Below the pieces are notes generated by a model. The model was not told where the DNA came from and made no database searches. It worked only from the letters and a program-made list of their open reading frames with translations. From Lota lota (taxonomy: Eukaryota; Chordata; Actinopteri; Gadiformes; Lotidae): DNA of 64,000 bases. The stretch is from contig JACYXH010000826.1 of NCBI GenBank assembly GCA_026745465.1, positions 4,686,224 through 4,750,223 on the forward strand, read 5' to 3'. Below are positions 42,204 through 54,860 of this stretch, piece after piece. The stretch's first letter is position 1. Every line of letters begins with the position of its first letter. Both the position numbers and the translations under genes were made by a program.

Positions 42204-43460
42204 CACTTCAATTACTAATGCTATTCAAGTCAACATGCAATCTCTGTACAAGAATATGTGTTTAGAAGACTGCTGGTGGTCCTGCATGAACTAAAGTTAT
42301 TTATTTAGGTTATCCATAATACTATAATAGTACGTTTTAGACATTTGCTGATAATTGTTAAAGCTGCAATCAGCAATTTTTGCTCGCCCCACTTTGTTTC
42401 CTCAAATTGTGTTTTGATTGAGTCTCATGGTTCTCATGCAATTTATCGACCATTGGCAATTGCTATAGAGCTGAATGCATGAGAACCATGAGACTCAATC
42501 AAGACACAATATGAGGAAACAAAGTGGGGCGAGCAAAAATTGCTGGTAGCCTATTAAAAGTGTTATAAAGGTTTGATTGTGAGTTAAGGTGTTTGCTCTC
42601 ATGGATCGGTCCATACTCTACTTAAAACTATACAAACACATCAATTTGCGTGCCATTTGGACATGAGTCACTTTTGAGTCAGTGTATTTAGAAAGTGTGT
42701 TGCTGTGAAAGCTGTTATCTAATGGAAGAATAGTTCCATTAGAACTATTCTTCAGTTCCCATGGTTTTGTTGTTTAACAGCCTTTCACTAACAATTTCAC
42801 AAAAACATCAGAATACATTCAACACTTTCTCAATTGTTTACACACTAAAACTGGAACTTTGCACACAATGGTCAAAAACTTGAAGGTCATGTTTCAACAA
42901 CAACAAACTCCAGTTACTTATGCTATTCAAGTCAACATGCAATCTCTATACAAAAATATGCGTTTAGAAGACTGCTGGTGGTCCTGCATGAACTAAAGTT
43001 ATTTATTTAGGTTATCTAAAATACTATAATAGTATGTTTTAGATGTTTGATGATAATTGTTAAAGCTGCAATCAAGCACAACTTTGTTTCCTCAAATCGA
43101 AGCACAATATGAGGAAACAAAGTGGGGCGAGCAAAAATTGCTGATAGCCTATTAAAAGTGTCATAAAGGTTTGATTGTGAGTTTAGTTGTTTGCTCTAGC
43201 TGATCTGTGTCCATACTCTACTTAAAACTATATGCAAACACATCAATTGGCGTGCCATTTGGACATGAGTCACTTTTGAGTCTGTGTATTTAGAAAGTGT
43301 GTTGCTGTGAAAGCTGTTATCTAATGAAAGGATATTTCCATTAGAACTATCCTTCAGTTCCCATGGTTTTGTTGTTTAACAGTCCTTCACTAACAATTTC
43401 ACAAAAAACATCAGAATACATTCAACACTTTCTCAATTGTTTACACACTAAAACTGGAAC
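42204..43460. repeat. tandem duplication of a ~550-650-bp block carrying a fold-back
   Basis: Copy 1 (42204-42857) and copy 2 (~42908-43460) share nearly continuous identity, e.g. TAGAAGACTGCTGGTGGTCC and GTGCCATTTGGACATGAGTC, separated by ~50 bp. The ~100-bp length difference comes from deletion of most of the fold-back arms in copy 2. I do not recognise the family. No protein is encoded. Confidence 0.85.
42372..42544. repeat. long fold-back (69-bp arms, 35-nt loop)
   Basis: The left arm 42372-42440 and right arm 42476-42544 are near-perfect reverse complements, starting AGCAATTTTTGCTCGCCCCA and ending with its complement. It looks like a fold-back MITE inserted in the duplicated block. Confidence 0.85.
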
Positions 43461-44689
43461 TAAAAGTAGTATACCTAGACTTGTCTTATTCACATCCCCA
43501 TGTTAGTTGAAACTACTGATACGACAAGGCTGCTCACTGCTAATTCCCTCTGCTTTATGTGAAACTAACTTGCTCCTCCGCCACTTTAATGGAAGATGAG
43601 CGTGTAACCGAAGCGTAACGTAAAGCCAAACGATTGCAGCCATAGTTCTTTCATGTTAACCTAGTTCTTACAATGTGAAGCAAAGGCCTTCTTGAAACCT
43701 AGCTGTCTGCTATAGCTGGACCCCCGGTCTGAGCTTGTGAGTGAAGCCATAGACAGCGCTCCTGTCATGGGCACGGATGTCTTAAGGAGTCGGTGTGTTA
43801 CGCAAATACAGTATATGCTTCCTTTGCATGCTGGTTATTTATATTGTTTAATATTTTAATTGTAGCCCTGGCTCAATTTATTCGTCCCAATGATACATTT
43901 AAACTTGTTTCCACAGATGCAAAACTCTCTAAATAAATCCCAATAAGTAATGAATGTAACCATAGGCTACCGCCGACTTGGTTTACTACTTAAAACCATA
44001 ACACACGAGACCTGCCGCCTTTTAAAGTGAAAGCCTATGTACAACGCGGTTGCATATCTTTATTATTGGCTTGCGCTACATCAACGGAAGCAAAAAGTAG
44101 ACTACAAATATAAGCATCTCCCATGTAGCCTACATGCGAATGTTGCCGATTGCACCATCTTCATAAACAATCCAGACACACGCAGTAAAATCTGTTCGAC
44201 TATTTATTCTATATACACACACAAAACAACTTTGACCAATGAACTGTCTAAATCATTGTTTGTTATGCAAAGCTACAACACCCGCTTCTTCCCGGTAGCC
44301 ATCCTTTTCTCTGCCTGCGAATATTGCAATGTGCAGTTACATTTGATTATAAGTTGGATTAAATCAGTATTGGGTGTGTATTAACCATACATAATCGAAG
44401 GTATGGCTCCTTTGTTAGTGATGTTCAGCTTATTCGATGTTCCTTTACATCTAAACTTATAGAAACAGTCAGAAAACCACGTGGTTCCACTCTTAATTAG
44501 GCCAAACCATACTCTGTATGCTCTGTTTAGATGCCTTCACATCTTTTCTTAGAGGAACACAACACATTTCCGTTGGCTCAACAAAGTAACAATAACTCTC
44601 GTATAATGCTAACTAATAAGAACCCTTATATAATCACCATACAAATATTTTCATAAGAAACGCCCTTTTAATATACATTTCACTAAAAA

Positions 44690-44785
44690 AGACGGCAATC
44701 GGTATCGGATCGGCCGATCACACATTAAAAAGTTCGGTGATCGGGATCGGCCTAAAGAAACCTGATCGGTGCATCCCTAATATGT
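44690..44785. mobile_element. probable DNA-transposon end fragment
   Basis: A short stretch with self-complementary CGGATCGGCCGATCAC and a related GATCGGGATCGGCC, ending CCTGATCGGTGCATCCCTAA. The pattern resembles a dispersed element common in fish genomes as I recall it. Only this copy is in the window. Confidence 0.45.
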
Positions 44786-44832
44786 ACTGTTCAATTGCAG
44801 CAAATTTTGGAGTTTTTTTTGTTGTTGTACTT

Positions 44833-45380
44833 AACATGACCTCTTAAGGCCAGAACATATTACAGTATGTTGATGGTTGTGTTTAAGATTTATCACAGCA
44901 GTGTGAAATCAATGCACAATAAGACCTATTCATATGAGGCCTTTGTGAATAATATGGAAAAATAGGTTTTGAGAAGAGCGTGATTGCATTTTGCAAGAGA
45001 TTTGTATTGTTTTGGCTAAGGTTAACTGTTGTGTGTGTATAGAGATTTGAGAAATGGAGCTAGTTTCAGGAAAAGTGTTTAGAAGATTGGGAAAACTGTA
45101 TAAACTTGAATATGTAACATGACCTCATGAGGCCAAAACATATATACAGTACTTTCATGGTTGTGTTTTAAATGTATTGCACCAGTGTGAAATCAATGCG
45201 CCTCATATGAGTAAGACCTATTCATATGAGGCCTGTGTGAATACTTTTGATGTAAAAAGTCAGGGTTTTTAATCCATGAATGCATATTGCAAGATATTTG
45301 TGTAGTTTTGCCGAAAGGTTAACTGTTGCTGTGCTTTGTGTGTAGTTTTGAGAAATTTGCTAAAACTGTAAACTATTGTA
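44833..45380. repeat. tandem duplication, ~280-bp unit, two diverged copies
   Basis: AACATGACCTCTTAAGGCCA... at 44833 and AACATGACCTCATGAGGCCA... at ~45116 start parallel sequences. Both include GTGTGAAATCAATGC, AAGACCTATTCATATGAGGC and GGTTAACTGTTG. Not recognised as a known family. Confidence 0.75.
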
Positions 45381-48300
45381 TTTTGTCACCATCGTTTGTG
45401 AAAATTGGCAGATGTGAGAAAGTAATCTTTAACTGACACCAAGTGTTTTAAATGGGCACTACAGTCCATATTCACAATATTGGAGAGTTGTCTTGCCCTG
45501 CCCCCTCCTCCCCAGCCACGAAGCTCAACCAGTCTGAACGAAAATGAGCAGAGAGAGAAAGCGAGAGCGAGAGCGAGAGCGAGAGCGAGAGAGCAAGAGC
45601 GAGAGAGAGAGAGAGAGGGAGAGGAGGCCAGAGACAACTAAAGAGAATACACTAGAGGGCACTGCTGCACCTAAGTTACAATTCAGCTGCATCTGAATTT
45701 CCACCCAGCAGCGACAGCATCAACTGAACGAGTCTTTGAACATTAAAAATCTATGAATAACAATGACGGGCAACATTGTATTTACTGTATGCAGTTTCCA
45801 TCAACTGTCTGCACCAGACATGAACTATTCGTGTAAATCGGGTGCTTCACAAACAACATCTTGCATGAACAACACAATGACTGGCTACCCATCTTTGTCT
45901 GTTTTAATGTGTCCCATGCAGATGGTTCTGAAGACATCTCTTCTGGGAAGCCGTTGTCAGAAATCACTCAGCTAACGGGCCCTTTGTGGCTGGCGTGGCA
46001 ATGCCATCAAGAATTCACAGGCAGGACAAAGAACGGAACAAAATCGTTCTATTTTGGGTAGGGGGAAGGCCTAGTCAAGTGTATGTTTGAGATACTTGTC
46101 TGTTATTTTATGGCCTACTGTTTTTATTATCTCTGTTTAGCATACTACATTTTTTTATTATTCAGAAACTAAACCTGTTGGCAGTGGCATTTTGATCACT
46201 GCTGAATCTCAACAGAATCGAAAGTGGAGGCCCACCAACATGGTGGCCCAACCTCAACCTGTTCACTTCTTTCACAGTCACCATAACCCTTTAAGCCTGA
46301 TCGTAAAAGCTAATGCATCCTTCACCTCACCCTATCCTTAACACTAACCCGTAACCAGCTCACCTTCTTCACCTTCACCATAACCCAGTCTATCCCAACG
46401 TTTTTTGACCCATGACACCAATTTTGGGTCTGGACATTCTTGCGACCCCACCTTCTTACATTTTGTTGTGCATCTGTTTCCCCCAGATTGTTTGAACCCA
46501 ATCAACATTTGCCCGTAATATCAATATAGCCCAATGAAGTAGTAAGTAAAAGTTTGCTAATAGCTCCGGATCATTGGTTGGTGTAAATCACTGTTGATAT
46601 ACATGTTCCTTTACATAAATTTTTTTAATGACAAATGTATCATCAAATATCTACAGCTTATAAGTCAGCCATAAGTTGCCATAACCCTTTAACCCCGACC
46701 TTAAACGCTAACCCCTCTTCCACCTGACCCTAACCATAACAGTGACCATCTGTCCACCGTACCTTAACCCTAGCCCCTAATCCTGACTTTAACCCATCGT
46801 TCAAGGCTGTTTCAAAGGGATTCATTCGACAATGGGTCCTCCTGTCTCAACATAACTACATCCTGTGATGCCGGGAATGAAAGCGCTGAAAAACATCCTT
46901 CCAAATTGGATGTGCGTTGGCTGCTTCTACTCTGGCTGTCAGGGTCGAGGTGAGGGGCGACTGAGCTCTAATTAGGCGTCCGTTTCGACAGAGAAAATAA
47001 TGATGTGAGGGGTGGTGGTTGTGGAAATATCATCAATGTCTGGCCTGCGGTTTAGATTAGTGTGTTAACTATTTATTTTGAAAGCTCCCCACTGTTTCTC
47101 CTGGCGAAGGAACGGACGGAAGCCATCGACAAGAATTTACCTCGGTGTCACGGCCGTCTCCAGGCAAGACCGGGAACTTCTGTCACAGTGCATGAAGCTC
47201 TTCCTGCCATCATTAGGATAATGAATGACCCCTCGACTGAATGATTCTTCTCAAGCCATCTTATATCTGTCATATTGTTTTTTCTTTATGCAGTTGGATT
47301 TTGTCTTCATTCTCCGCTTTGTCTTGGTGGGTTAGGGTTACAGATTAACGTCAGCCTCCTGTCCGTGAATAATGGACCCTAGTGTCAACGTAAACATGCA
47401 TGAATCAATAACCTACCCCCTAACCAAAGTATCGCCTCTTTTTGTGTTTCTGAAATGCGCCATTTGTTCACATTGTCATTTGTTTGATGAAGTTTCCATT
47501 TCTATCATCACTCCACCTGCCAGGTCTGACATCAATCAGAGCACCAGATCTGCCACACTGTGTTTTATTTCACCGTAGAGCACCAGAAACGGCGCTGGGT
47601 CTGTCGAGCACACTCGTCCAGTTCTTCAAGCAGTCACTACATGTGTACAGTTACTATAGGACAGTGTTTGTTGACATCTTTCAGTTGAACCATTGAACTA
47701 CCGTATTGACTGTAGTTGCCATGGAGAGATGTGTTGTGATTTGGATTGCTGTGGTTATGGCTGTGGTGTGTTGCAATGTGAGGTGTTGATATGGTGACAA
47801 GTCATGTGACTTGAGTTTTTCCGGGGTGAAACACAGATAATATATTGAGGTATTTGTGTCATTGGTGGTTGTCACTATGTGTTTAACACTGTCGTGAAAT
47901 GTTGGTTGTCGCGCTAGGTAGTAAATAAAAACACACCTTTTCCACCTCATCACGGTGCACAGCTTGTGTGTGCGGTGTATTTGCCATCACGACGTCTGTC
48001 TCCCCCTTCCCCTATCAGTGCCATCGCGGCCCATGTTGCAATGCTTGGGGATGGTGTAATTGTGGATGTTTTGTGTGTAGCGTGGTTTGTGACGTTATGT
48101 GTTGTTGTTGTTGATGTTGTTGTTGTTGTGCTAAGTCGGAGTGCCCATGGGCGCACAGTAAAGAAATCAGTGCACTGTATCAGAGAGATCTTTAGAGGGA
48201 GTAGCCATCCATCACACAGACAGCCTTAAATAATGTATTCAGGGCTATAGGGGGTCCTGACCGGGAGACATTAAATATGCATAGCCATTACAGGCCTGTA

Positions 48301-49173
48301 CTTAAACAATCCGCTGGTGGGAGAAAAATGCATCGTCATATCCTGTGCTCAAGTACAAGTACAAGTATGTTAAGTACAAAGTATTTGTAAAAGTTTCAGT
48401 TTTACTATTAAGTGAGATTAATTAACGTTTTGTGGAAGATGAATTATGTTGTTAATTTACCCATAACTCTGACACTAGCCCTAAGGCAAAGGTCTTGATG
48501 AGGTCAGTCTGGTTCCCAAAAATGTTTTCTCAAAATGTCTCATGGTTGCCAGGTTCAAATAAACTATTTGCACTTTGAATGACCCTTTTAAACAATCCAA
48601 AGATCTGGTGCTGGTTAAAGCAACAGAGTTGCCTAAAACATAAAACATAAGTATGTGCATGGGATCATGTGACTTAATCCAAGCATATTGTAGAATAATC
48701 ACAATTTGGTTGGAGACAGTGAGTGTGAGTGTATGAATGTGTATGCGTGTGTTTATGTACCTGCATGTGCCATGACTACGATTGTAATATCTAATATCTA
48801 TTGTAACACATATTCCACCTTTCCTTTTGACAGATTCTCGAGCTCATTAAACGTACATAGAGCTGTTATCTTTTGTTATCTTTAAAAATGTGCAACGCTG
48901 GTATTTCTGTATGTTAAACGTGTGTGTGTGCAGAGCAGGTATTTCTCAACTTGTGTGCGTAGGGATGGCATTACTCTGTATGTTGAGATCTGTGTGCGTG
49001 TGCATGTGTGTGTGCCTGCGTGCATGTAGATTTCTACTGCACTGTTCTGCTCTCCTTCACTCCCAAAACAACAACCCCCTCTCCCACCTCCTCCTCCGTC
49101 CCCCACCTCCCCTTCAACAACACCACCTCCCTTAACTCTGGTATTTCCCTGAGTCCCCCCTCCCCCTGTCAGC

Positions 49174-49247
49174 TCTCTCTCTCTCTCTCTCTCTCTCAGC
49201 CTCCTCAGATGGATTCTTCAGTCAGTCGACTGGAACTGGTGCGGCTG

Positions 49248-49320
<73 letters not shown>

Positions 49321-49363
49321 GGAGCAAGAGAGTGAGAGAGAGAGAGAGAGAGAGAAAGAGAGC
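49174..49363. repeat. (CT)n then (GA)n tracts upstream of the rftn2 exon 1 block
   Basis: A CT run at 49174-49197, a ~65-bp GA run at 49252-49316 and GA at 49337-49363. The switch from pyrimidine to purine forms an inverted-repeat-like arrangement. Confidence 0.9.
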
Positions 49364-49369
49364 GGTATA

Positions 49370-49558
49370 GCGCGGCTGTGCTGAACACAGACTGGGTCAG
49401 AGCGCTCAGTTGCTTCAGACAATCACAAGGGAGCGCGAATGAGAGAGAGAGAGCAGAACAGAAAGATCGCGAGGGAAAAAAAAGACAGAAGCAAAGTGAA
49501 CGACACAGAGGAGGAGGTGGAGGTAGCAAGAGAGAGAGGAGGTGGAGTGATAAAGAGC

Positions 49559-49589
<31 letters not shown>

Positions 49590-50085
49590 GGAGAGGAAGC
49601 AGATATCTGACAGGATGTGGGGTGCCCGTGCACATGAACATCAGTGCAGACATACTTTGAGCATGACCTAAACGCAGCACACGTACCACTCACTGCTGCC
49701 GCTGCTGCTGACGGAGACATTACCACCACCACCATCGCTGGACTAACAGCTGGAACCACTGGACCCCCCCGCCCCCCAAGCCTCAGAGAAACTCAGCCTG
49801 CTGCCCGCTTCTCGCTCCCCGACGGACGACACAGATTTCCCCCCTAGCTACAAGCCGGGAGACCCCCTGAGTACCAGGAGACCTGCGGAGAGACCCACGA
49901 ACCCACTACCCACCCCCAGGAGAGGGTGAGCAGCTGTGGAAGGAGAGCGGACCCCACCACTCCATCGCGGGTCAGGCTGTCTCGTAGAATGTATGTGTGT
50001 TCAGGACACACTGCCCCCAGCTGTAGTTGTACCACACACCGCTGAACTTCTCCACCTAATTCTTCCGGATACACTCTGCCCAGAG
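49370..50085 (+). other. rftn2: probable rftn2 non-coding exon 1 (5' UTR); 5' boundary uncertain
   Basis: A GC-richer block with a strong donor CAGAG|GTGAGT at 50085/50086, ~9.8 kb upstream of the coding exon and in the right orientation. It is preceded by a long (GA)n tract (49252-49316). It contains upstream ATGs (e.g. 49615) and no extended coding frame that I recognise. The upstream boundary is a guess. The link to rftn2 is inferred from position, the donor and the 5'-UTR-only acceptor part of the next exon. Confidence 0.45.
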
Positions 50086-50645
50086 GTGAGTGGTGTGTGT
50101 GTGTGTGTGTTTTTTATTTTGTGTGATTTTATTTTGTTTGGTGGGTGAGTGTGAGCGAAGGTTCTTTATGTTGTATGTGTGTTAATGTACCTTTACATTG
50201 TCTGTGGGCTTTCTTAATTGTGTTTTATTTTGTATGTATGTATGTATGTATGTATGTGTGTATGTGTCTGTGTGTGTGTATGTGTGTGTATGTGTATTTT
50301 TACGTATGTCTGTGTGTTCGTCTGTGTGTGTGTGCGTGTATTTGTATGTTTGTATGTTTGTGTGCCTGTGTGTGTGTGTGGCCAGTTTGTATTGTTGTTT
50401 AAACATGCAGAATGTGTGTTTGTGTGAGCAATAGTCAGTGTAAACTGGGCAGCTAATTCTTAAGCACCCTGACAGCAGTTAATCAGGCTGCTCTTTGCTT
50501 ATTATGGGCTGTCACAAGCCCAACACACAAGTTGGCTCTAGTGTGTAACGAGAAACACAAACTCGATGGCAATCTACCACAAATACGTGCCTGTGTGTTA
50601 TATACATACACATTGACCACAAACAGACCTGTGCATCCGCTAATA

Positions 50646-50892
50646 TAGTGTTTCCCAACCTTTGACTTCAGGTGGACCACTAAATTGTCATCAGGACCTT
50701 TTGCGGACCACCTCATATGCAAACTGTAAAAAATAGATAAATACACATGCAGTGGCTGAGCAAAGAAGCCCAGCGCCCCTTTTATACCCTTTGTCTTTTT
50801 TTCTCATTGTAATGTTGTTTATTTCAAGAATAAAATCCCACGTACCACCTCCAGTATCCTCGCATGAGTGCTACGCATACCACAGGTTGAAA
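50646..50892. mobile_element. hAT-like MITE copy 2
   Basis: It begins TAGTGTTTCCCAACCTTTGA and ends CATACCACAGGTTGAAAA, running into an (AAT)n tract. The inner segments CACTAAATTGTCATCA, CACCTCATATGCAAA and CATGCAGTGGCT are shared with the copy at 41708. Confidence 0.6.
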
Positions 50893-51067
50893 ATATATAA
50901 TAATAATAATAATAATAATATACATATATACATTACAGTACATACGCACACACTTAAACACAGACACTCACAGGCGAGCACAAACCCATGCACCTAACGC
51001 ATTCTCATGGTCATGCAAGCATGCATGCATGCATCATGCAGATCAATGAGTCTGCTGGGTTTGAAGT

Positions 51068-51106
<39 letters not shown>

Positions 51107-51199
51107 TGAATGGATACAGAGTGAAGCGAGACGTGTCTACCTGGCTCCAATCAGCTTCAAGATGTGTCTGGCATGCACTACCCAACCCCTCCCACTCAT

Positions 51200-51258
<59 letters not shown>

Positions 51259-51454
51259 AGAGAGTGGTAGGTGAAGCAATCTGAGGGAGGATGGGAATGT
51301 CAAGCTGGGCGAACAACAGCACACAGGGATGAGAGAGAGAGAGATGTGTGTATGTGCGTGAGTAAAGACAGAGACATAGATTATAGTATATGAGTGCGAA
51401 CAAGGTAGAGCGTGTCTGTTGCATGTCTGTTAGAAAGAGAGACTGAGAGGGGAC

Positions 51455-51525
51455 AGTGAGTGAGAGAGAGAGAGAGAGGGGGGACGGGGATGGAGAGTAT
51501 GACCCAGAGAGAGAGAGTGAGAAAG

Positions 51526-51575
<50 letters not shown>
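51455..51575. repeat. (GA)n purine tract
   Basis: GA-rich block with a ~45-bp pure GA run (51529-51573) in rftn2 intron 1. Confidence 0.85.
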
Positions 51576-51583
<8 letters not shown>

Positions 51584-51748
51584 TGACTAAACGTTAATGG
51601 CTTCCAGCTGGTGGGTTGTTGAGCATTGGGCGGCGTTAACCCCTTTGTTTTGCAGGGTCATAAGCCTGAAGCATGCACACACACGCAAGCATGCACGCAT
51701 ACACTCTGTTACGTACGGACGCACGCATACACGCTTGTACGCACATGC

Positions 51749-51808
<60 letters not shown>

Positions 51809-51862
51809 AAAAGGAAACACTTTCCAGCTTTGAACATTATAGTGTCCCTGCTTCTTGTGGGT

Positions 51863-52200
51863 TTGTAGTCTTACCATCTAACCTGGTGTTGTAGTCCCGC
51901 CATCTAACATGCTGTGGGTATTGTAGTCCTACCATCTAACCTGGTGTTCTGTAGGTGCTGTAGTCCTACCATCTAACGTGCTGTGGGTATTGTAGTCCTA
52001 CCATCTAACCTGGTGTTGTAGTCCCACCATCTAACATGCTGTGGGTATTGCGGTCTTACCATCTAACCTGGTGTTGTGTAGGTGGTGTAGTCCTACCATT
52101 GAACATGCTGTGGTTATTGTGTCCCTACCATCTAACCTGGTGTTGTAGTCCTACCATTTAACATGGTGTGGGTATTGTAGTCCTTCCATTCAACCTGGTG
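51863..52200. repeat. higher-order minisatellite (11 half-units)
   Basis: Units of TAGTCCTACCATCTAACNTG type. Type A (…AACCTGGTG) and type B (…AACATGCTG) alternate strictly, and the spacer after type A alternates short and long. See the finding on this array. Confidence 0.85.
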
Positions 52201-52288
52201 ATGTGGTCTGTCATGCCAGAAACTTGTTTCCTCAGTTTGTTCCACTCTGTTAGTAAACACACACACATTCAGCTTCTGTTTGCAGATT

Positions 52289-52290
52289 GG

Positions 52291-52370
<80 letters not shown>

Positions 52371-52492
52371 CGCGCCACGGAAGGTATTTGGTAGGGCTTG
52401 ATAAAACTAAACAGTGAAGTACTCCCTTACCCCTATTCACCTCCCACACAAAGACACACACATACATAGACACACACACACACACACACACA

Positions 52493-52540
<48 letters not shown>
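52289..52540. repeat. opposed (GT)n and (CA)n tracts
   Basis: GT ~80 bp at 52289-52369, then CA tracts at 52468-52538, forming a potential inverted-repeat arm pair with ~100 bp between. Confidence 0.9.
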
Positions 52541-52544
<4 letters not shown>

Positions 52545-54018
52545 GATTCACAGTCAAGGCTATGCACATTTTTAGAGGGTGAATTGCAGCCAACCACATG
52601 TTAATAATTCACTTCTACATGTTGACAAAGTCAATGAAGCACATAGTGTTTATTTTGGAGAGCAATAGGCATTCTCAGCCAATGTAATGATGTTCAAATT
52701 CTCCTCCATTTAATTATATTCTAATATTCTACTGGTTAGCTGAATGGATGCTTTAAGAGTTTGTTGTTTGTTTTGTTAACCTGAATAGATGTACGGAAGC
52801 TACACGGACAACACGTTCTGTACTTTGGCTAAAAACATTGCATCTCCCTTCCCTCCCTCTGCCTCTAGCTCTATCCAACATTACTGTTTATCATGGATGA
52901 GATAGAGGAACTAACTATCAGTCCCCGGGAAACACTCATTCTGTATTTGTGATCCAGTTTTTGTGTTGAATCCCATTAACAGTTTGTAATAAGAACAATA
53001 ATCATAATAAACCACATTTATATAGCACTATTAAAGACGCCCAAGGCATTGAACACAAACAAAACTTAAGCTAAGAGCTAGACTAGAACTAGACTAGAAT
53101 TAGACCAGAACTAAATGTTCTGGCAGTGCTCCAATAGCTGCTGGTTCAGAAGATGAGTCTAAACTAGAACAATCATTCTCGTCTGGGGGGAAACTTCCAG
53201 AACCCCCAGACTATAGTGTTAAAGAAAAACACTCCTAACCGTGGATGTTTCTGGAAGGCAAATTTAAGCGGGTTGTAATGGGGTGGTCAAAGAAAATGAC
53301 AGAGGTATTGATCGGGGTAATACACAACATGGCAGAGTTGATCGGGCACCTTCTAAAATCTATTGAACTCTGGGCCTCGTTTGAGAGAATAATCGCAGAA
53401 ACTTGTGAGTTCGAAAAATACGAACCAAACATGTCTGCATGTCTTAGACGTGGATCATGGTGAGAAACACCCAAAAAACATGTTTGTGACCTGTGTTTAT
53501 TTTCTGACACATCTAAAGGGGCTTTGATGATTTTCTCTTTTAATATTACGTTATTTTGTTTGGATTTGATCTATTTAGTTGATTCCTTCGGGGCTCTGTT
53601 TACAAATCCCCTGGATAGAGTTTGAGATTTAGTACAAGATATTAAACTCATGACTGTCAAAGACCTTCGGAGACAGGGACGGGCGGGCGTCAGACACAGA
53701 TATAGAGAGACACAGAAAGGGAAAGGGAGAGAGAGACAGAGACAGAGAGAGAGACAGAGATAGAGAGACACGGAGAGAGAGAGAAAGAGAGAGAGAGTCA
53801 GTTCTTTGAAGGACACATATGAAGTGCCAAAAACAAGAGAGAAAGAAGGAGAGAGAGAGAGTACAAGTGGCTAATCAAGTATGGCAGAAAAAGGGCGAGA
53901 TTTCAAGAGATTTCCAGTTTTCAAGAGAAAACTGGCCATGGTATACATTGTGAAATTGAACAAAAATTAAACATAGCAAGGATGAAGAACAAAGAGAATG
54001 AAGACAAAGAGAGAGAGC

Positions 54019-54050
<32 letters not shown>

Positions 54051-54860
54051 CAGAAGGGGGCGAGAGAGATAGAGAGAAAGGAAGCGAGAGAGTGAGAGAG
54101 AGAGACAGAGTGATAGAGAGAGAGAGATTGGTACCTATTATTCTCTGGAGAACAGAACAGTCAACCCATGGTAATGGGGGGACAAGGATGGCCATGTGTG
54201 TGTCCGTGTGTGTGTGTGTTCAGATGGACAGTGCCTGGACCTTGAGATGGTACAGGAAGGGAAGTGGAGGCGAGGGGTGGGGTGGGTGATGTAAAGTGGG
54301 GGGTGGTGGTGGTCGAGGCCACAGTGATCGGGCCATCCTGCCGAGGCCTTGAAAACATAGTAGCAGACTCTCCTGCAGACACCATTATCCCCCCCCCCCC
54401 TCCCCTCTGGGTACCATTACCCAGTGTCATTGTGGTCCATACAGAACGACACTCCAGCATGCATGTAACACATCCATTGTGATAAAAAATATAACCTGCT
54501 ATATTTATACGTGCATAAAACTATATTGAAAAGATTTAAAACCATTAAAGAATGACATTATTATTATTATTAAATCCCTGGTTGGAGCCGGTGTCTCTCT
54601 GGTGTAACTGGAGATGCTGGTGGTAACCTTTGACCCCGGAGCAGCTTTCTGGTTGTCAGTAATGGGACCGTGCTACGGTTCCCAGCGGGGCCGTCATGCG
54701 CTAAAACACACACGCGCATTCTCCCGCTAATTCCGAGCAATTTGGATAAAAGCATTCCCACCACCGAGTGTCACATATGAACACATCTGGTGCAAGAATC
54801 ACTACACGCTAAGGTCTACGTGTGGAGCGCTGGCTCACCTGCGCTCCCAGTGACATCACT

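Larger units (their letters stand above)
40094..49000. other. intergenic region between CRISP and rftn2
   Basis: No gene recognised. It holds TAT-rich simple sequence (40540-40700), a SINE split by a hAT-like MITE (41650-42115), a duplicated block (42204-43460), a transposon-like fragment (44690-44785), a second tandem duplication (44833-45380), a (GAGAGC)n/(GA)n tract (45560-45620), degenerate CCTAAC-type repeats (46290-46390, 46680-46800) and a TTG-rich tract (48100-48130). No MARS2 or BOLL coding sequence was recognised. Confidence 0.6.

Noticed and set aside
44037-44384. 115-codon open frame, plus strand
   Set aside because: Low-complexity mixed residues and no domain or exon signals. 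Judged a chance frame.
40094-49000. Search for MARS2 and BOLL, expected between PLCL1 and RFTN2 from human gene order
   Set aside because: No tRNA-synthetase or RRM/DAZ-type coding sequence recognised on either strand.
51863-52200. CRISPR-like regular repeats
   Set aside because: This is a vertebrate genome, and the repeats are diverged, lack unique spacers and have a nested minisatellite structure.
52893-52952. Small open frame MDEIEELTISP... after a CTCTAG acceptor-like sequence
   Set aside because: Nineteen codons with no donor and no link to rftn2. Likely chance.
53235-53510. Overlapping open frames on both strands near 53.3 kb
   Set aside because: The sequence is non-repetitive but neither translation is recognisable. 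It could be old transposon or conserved non-coding DNA; no gene call made.
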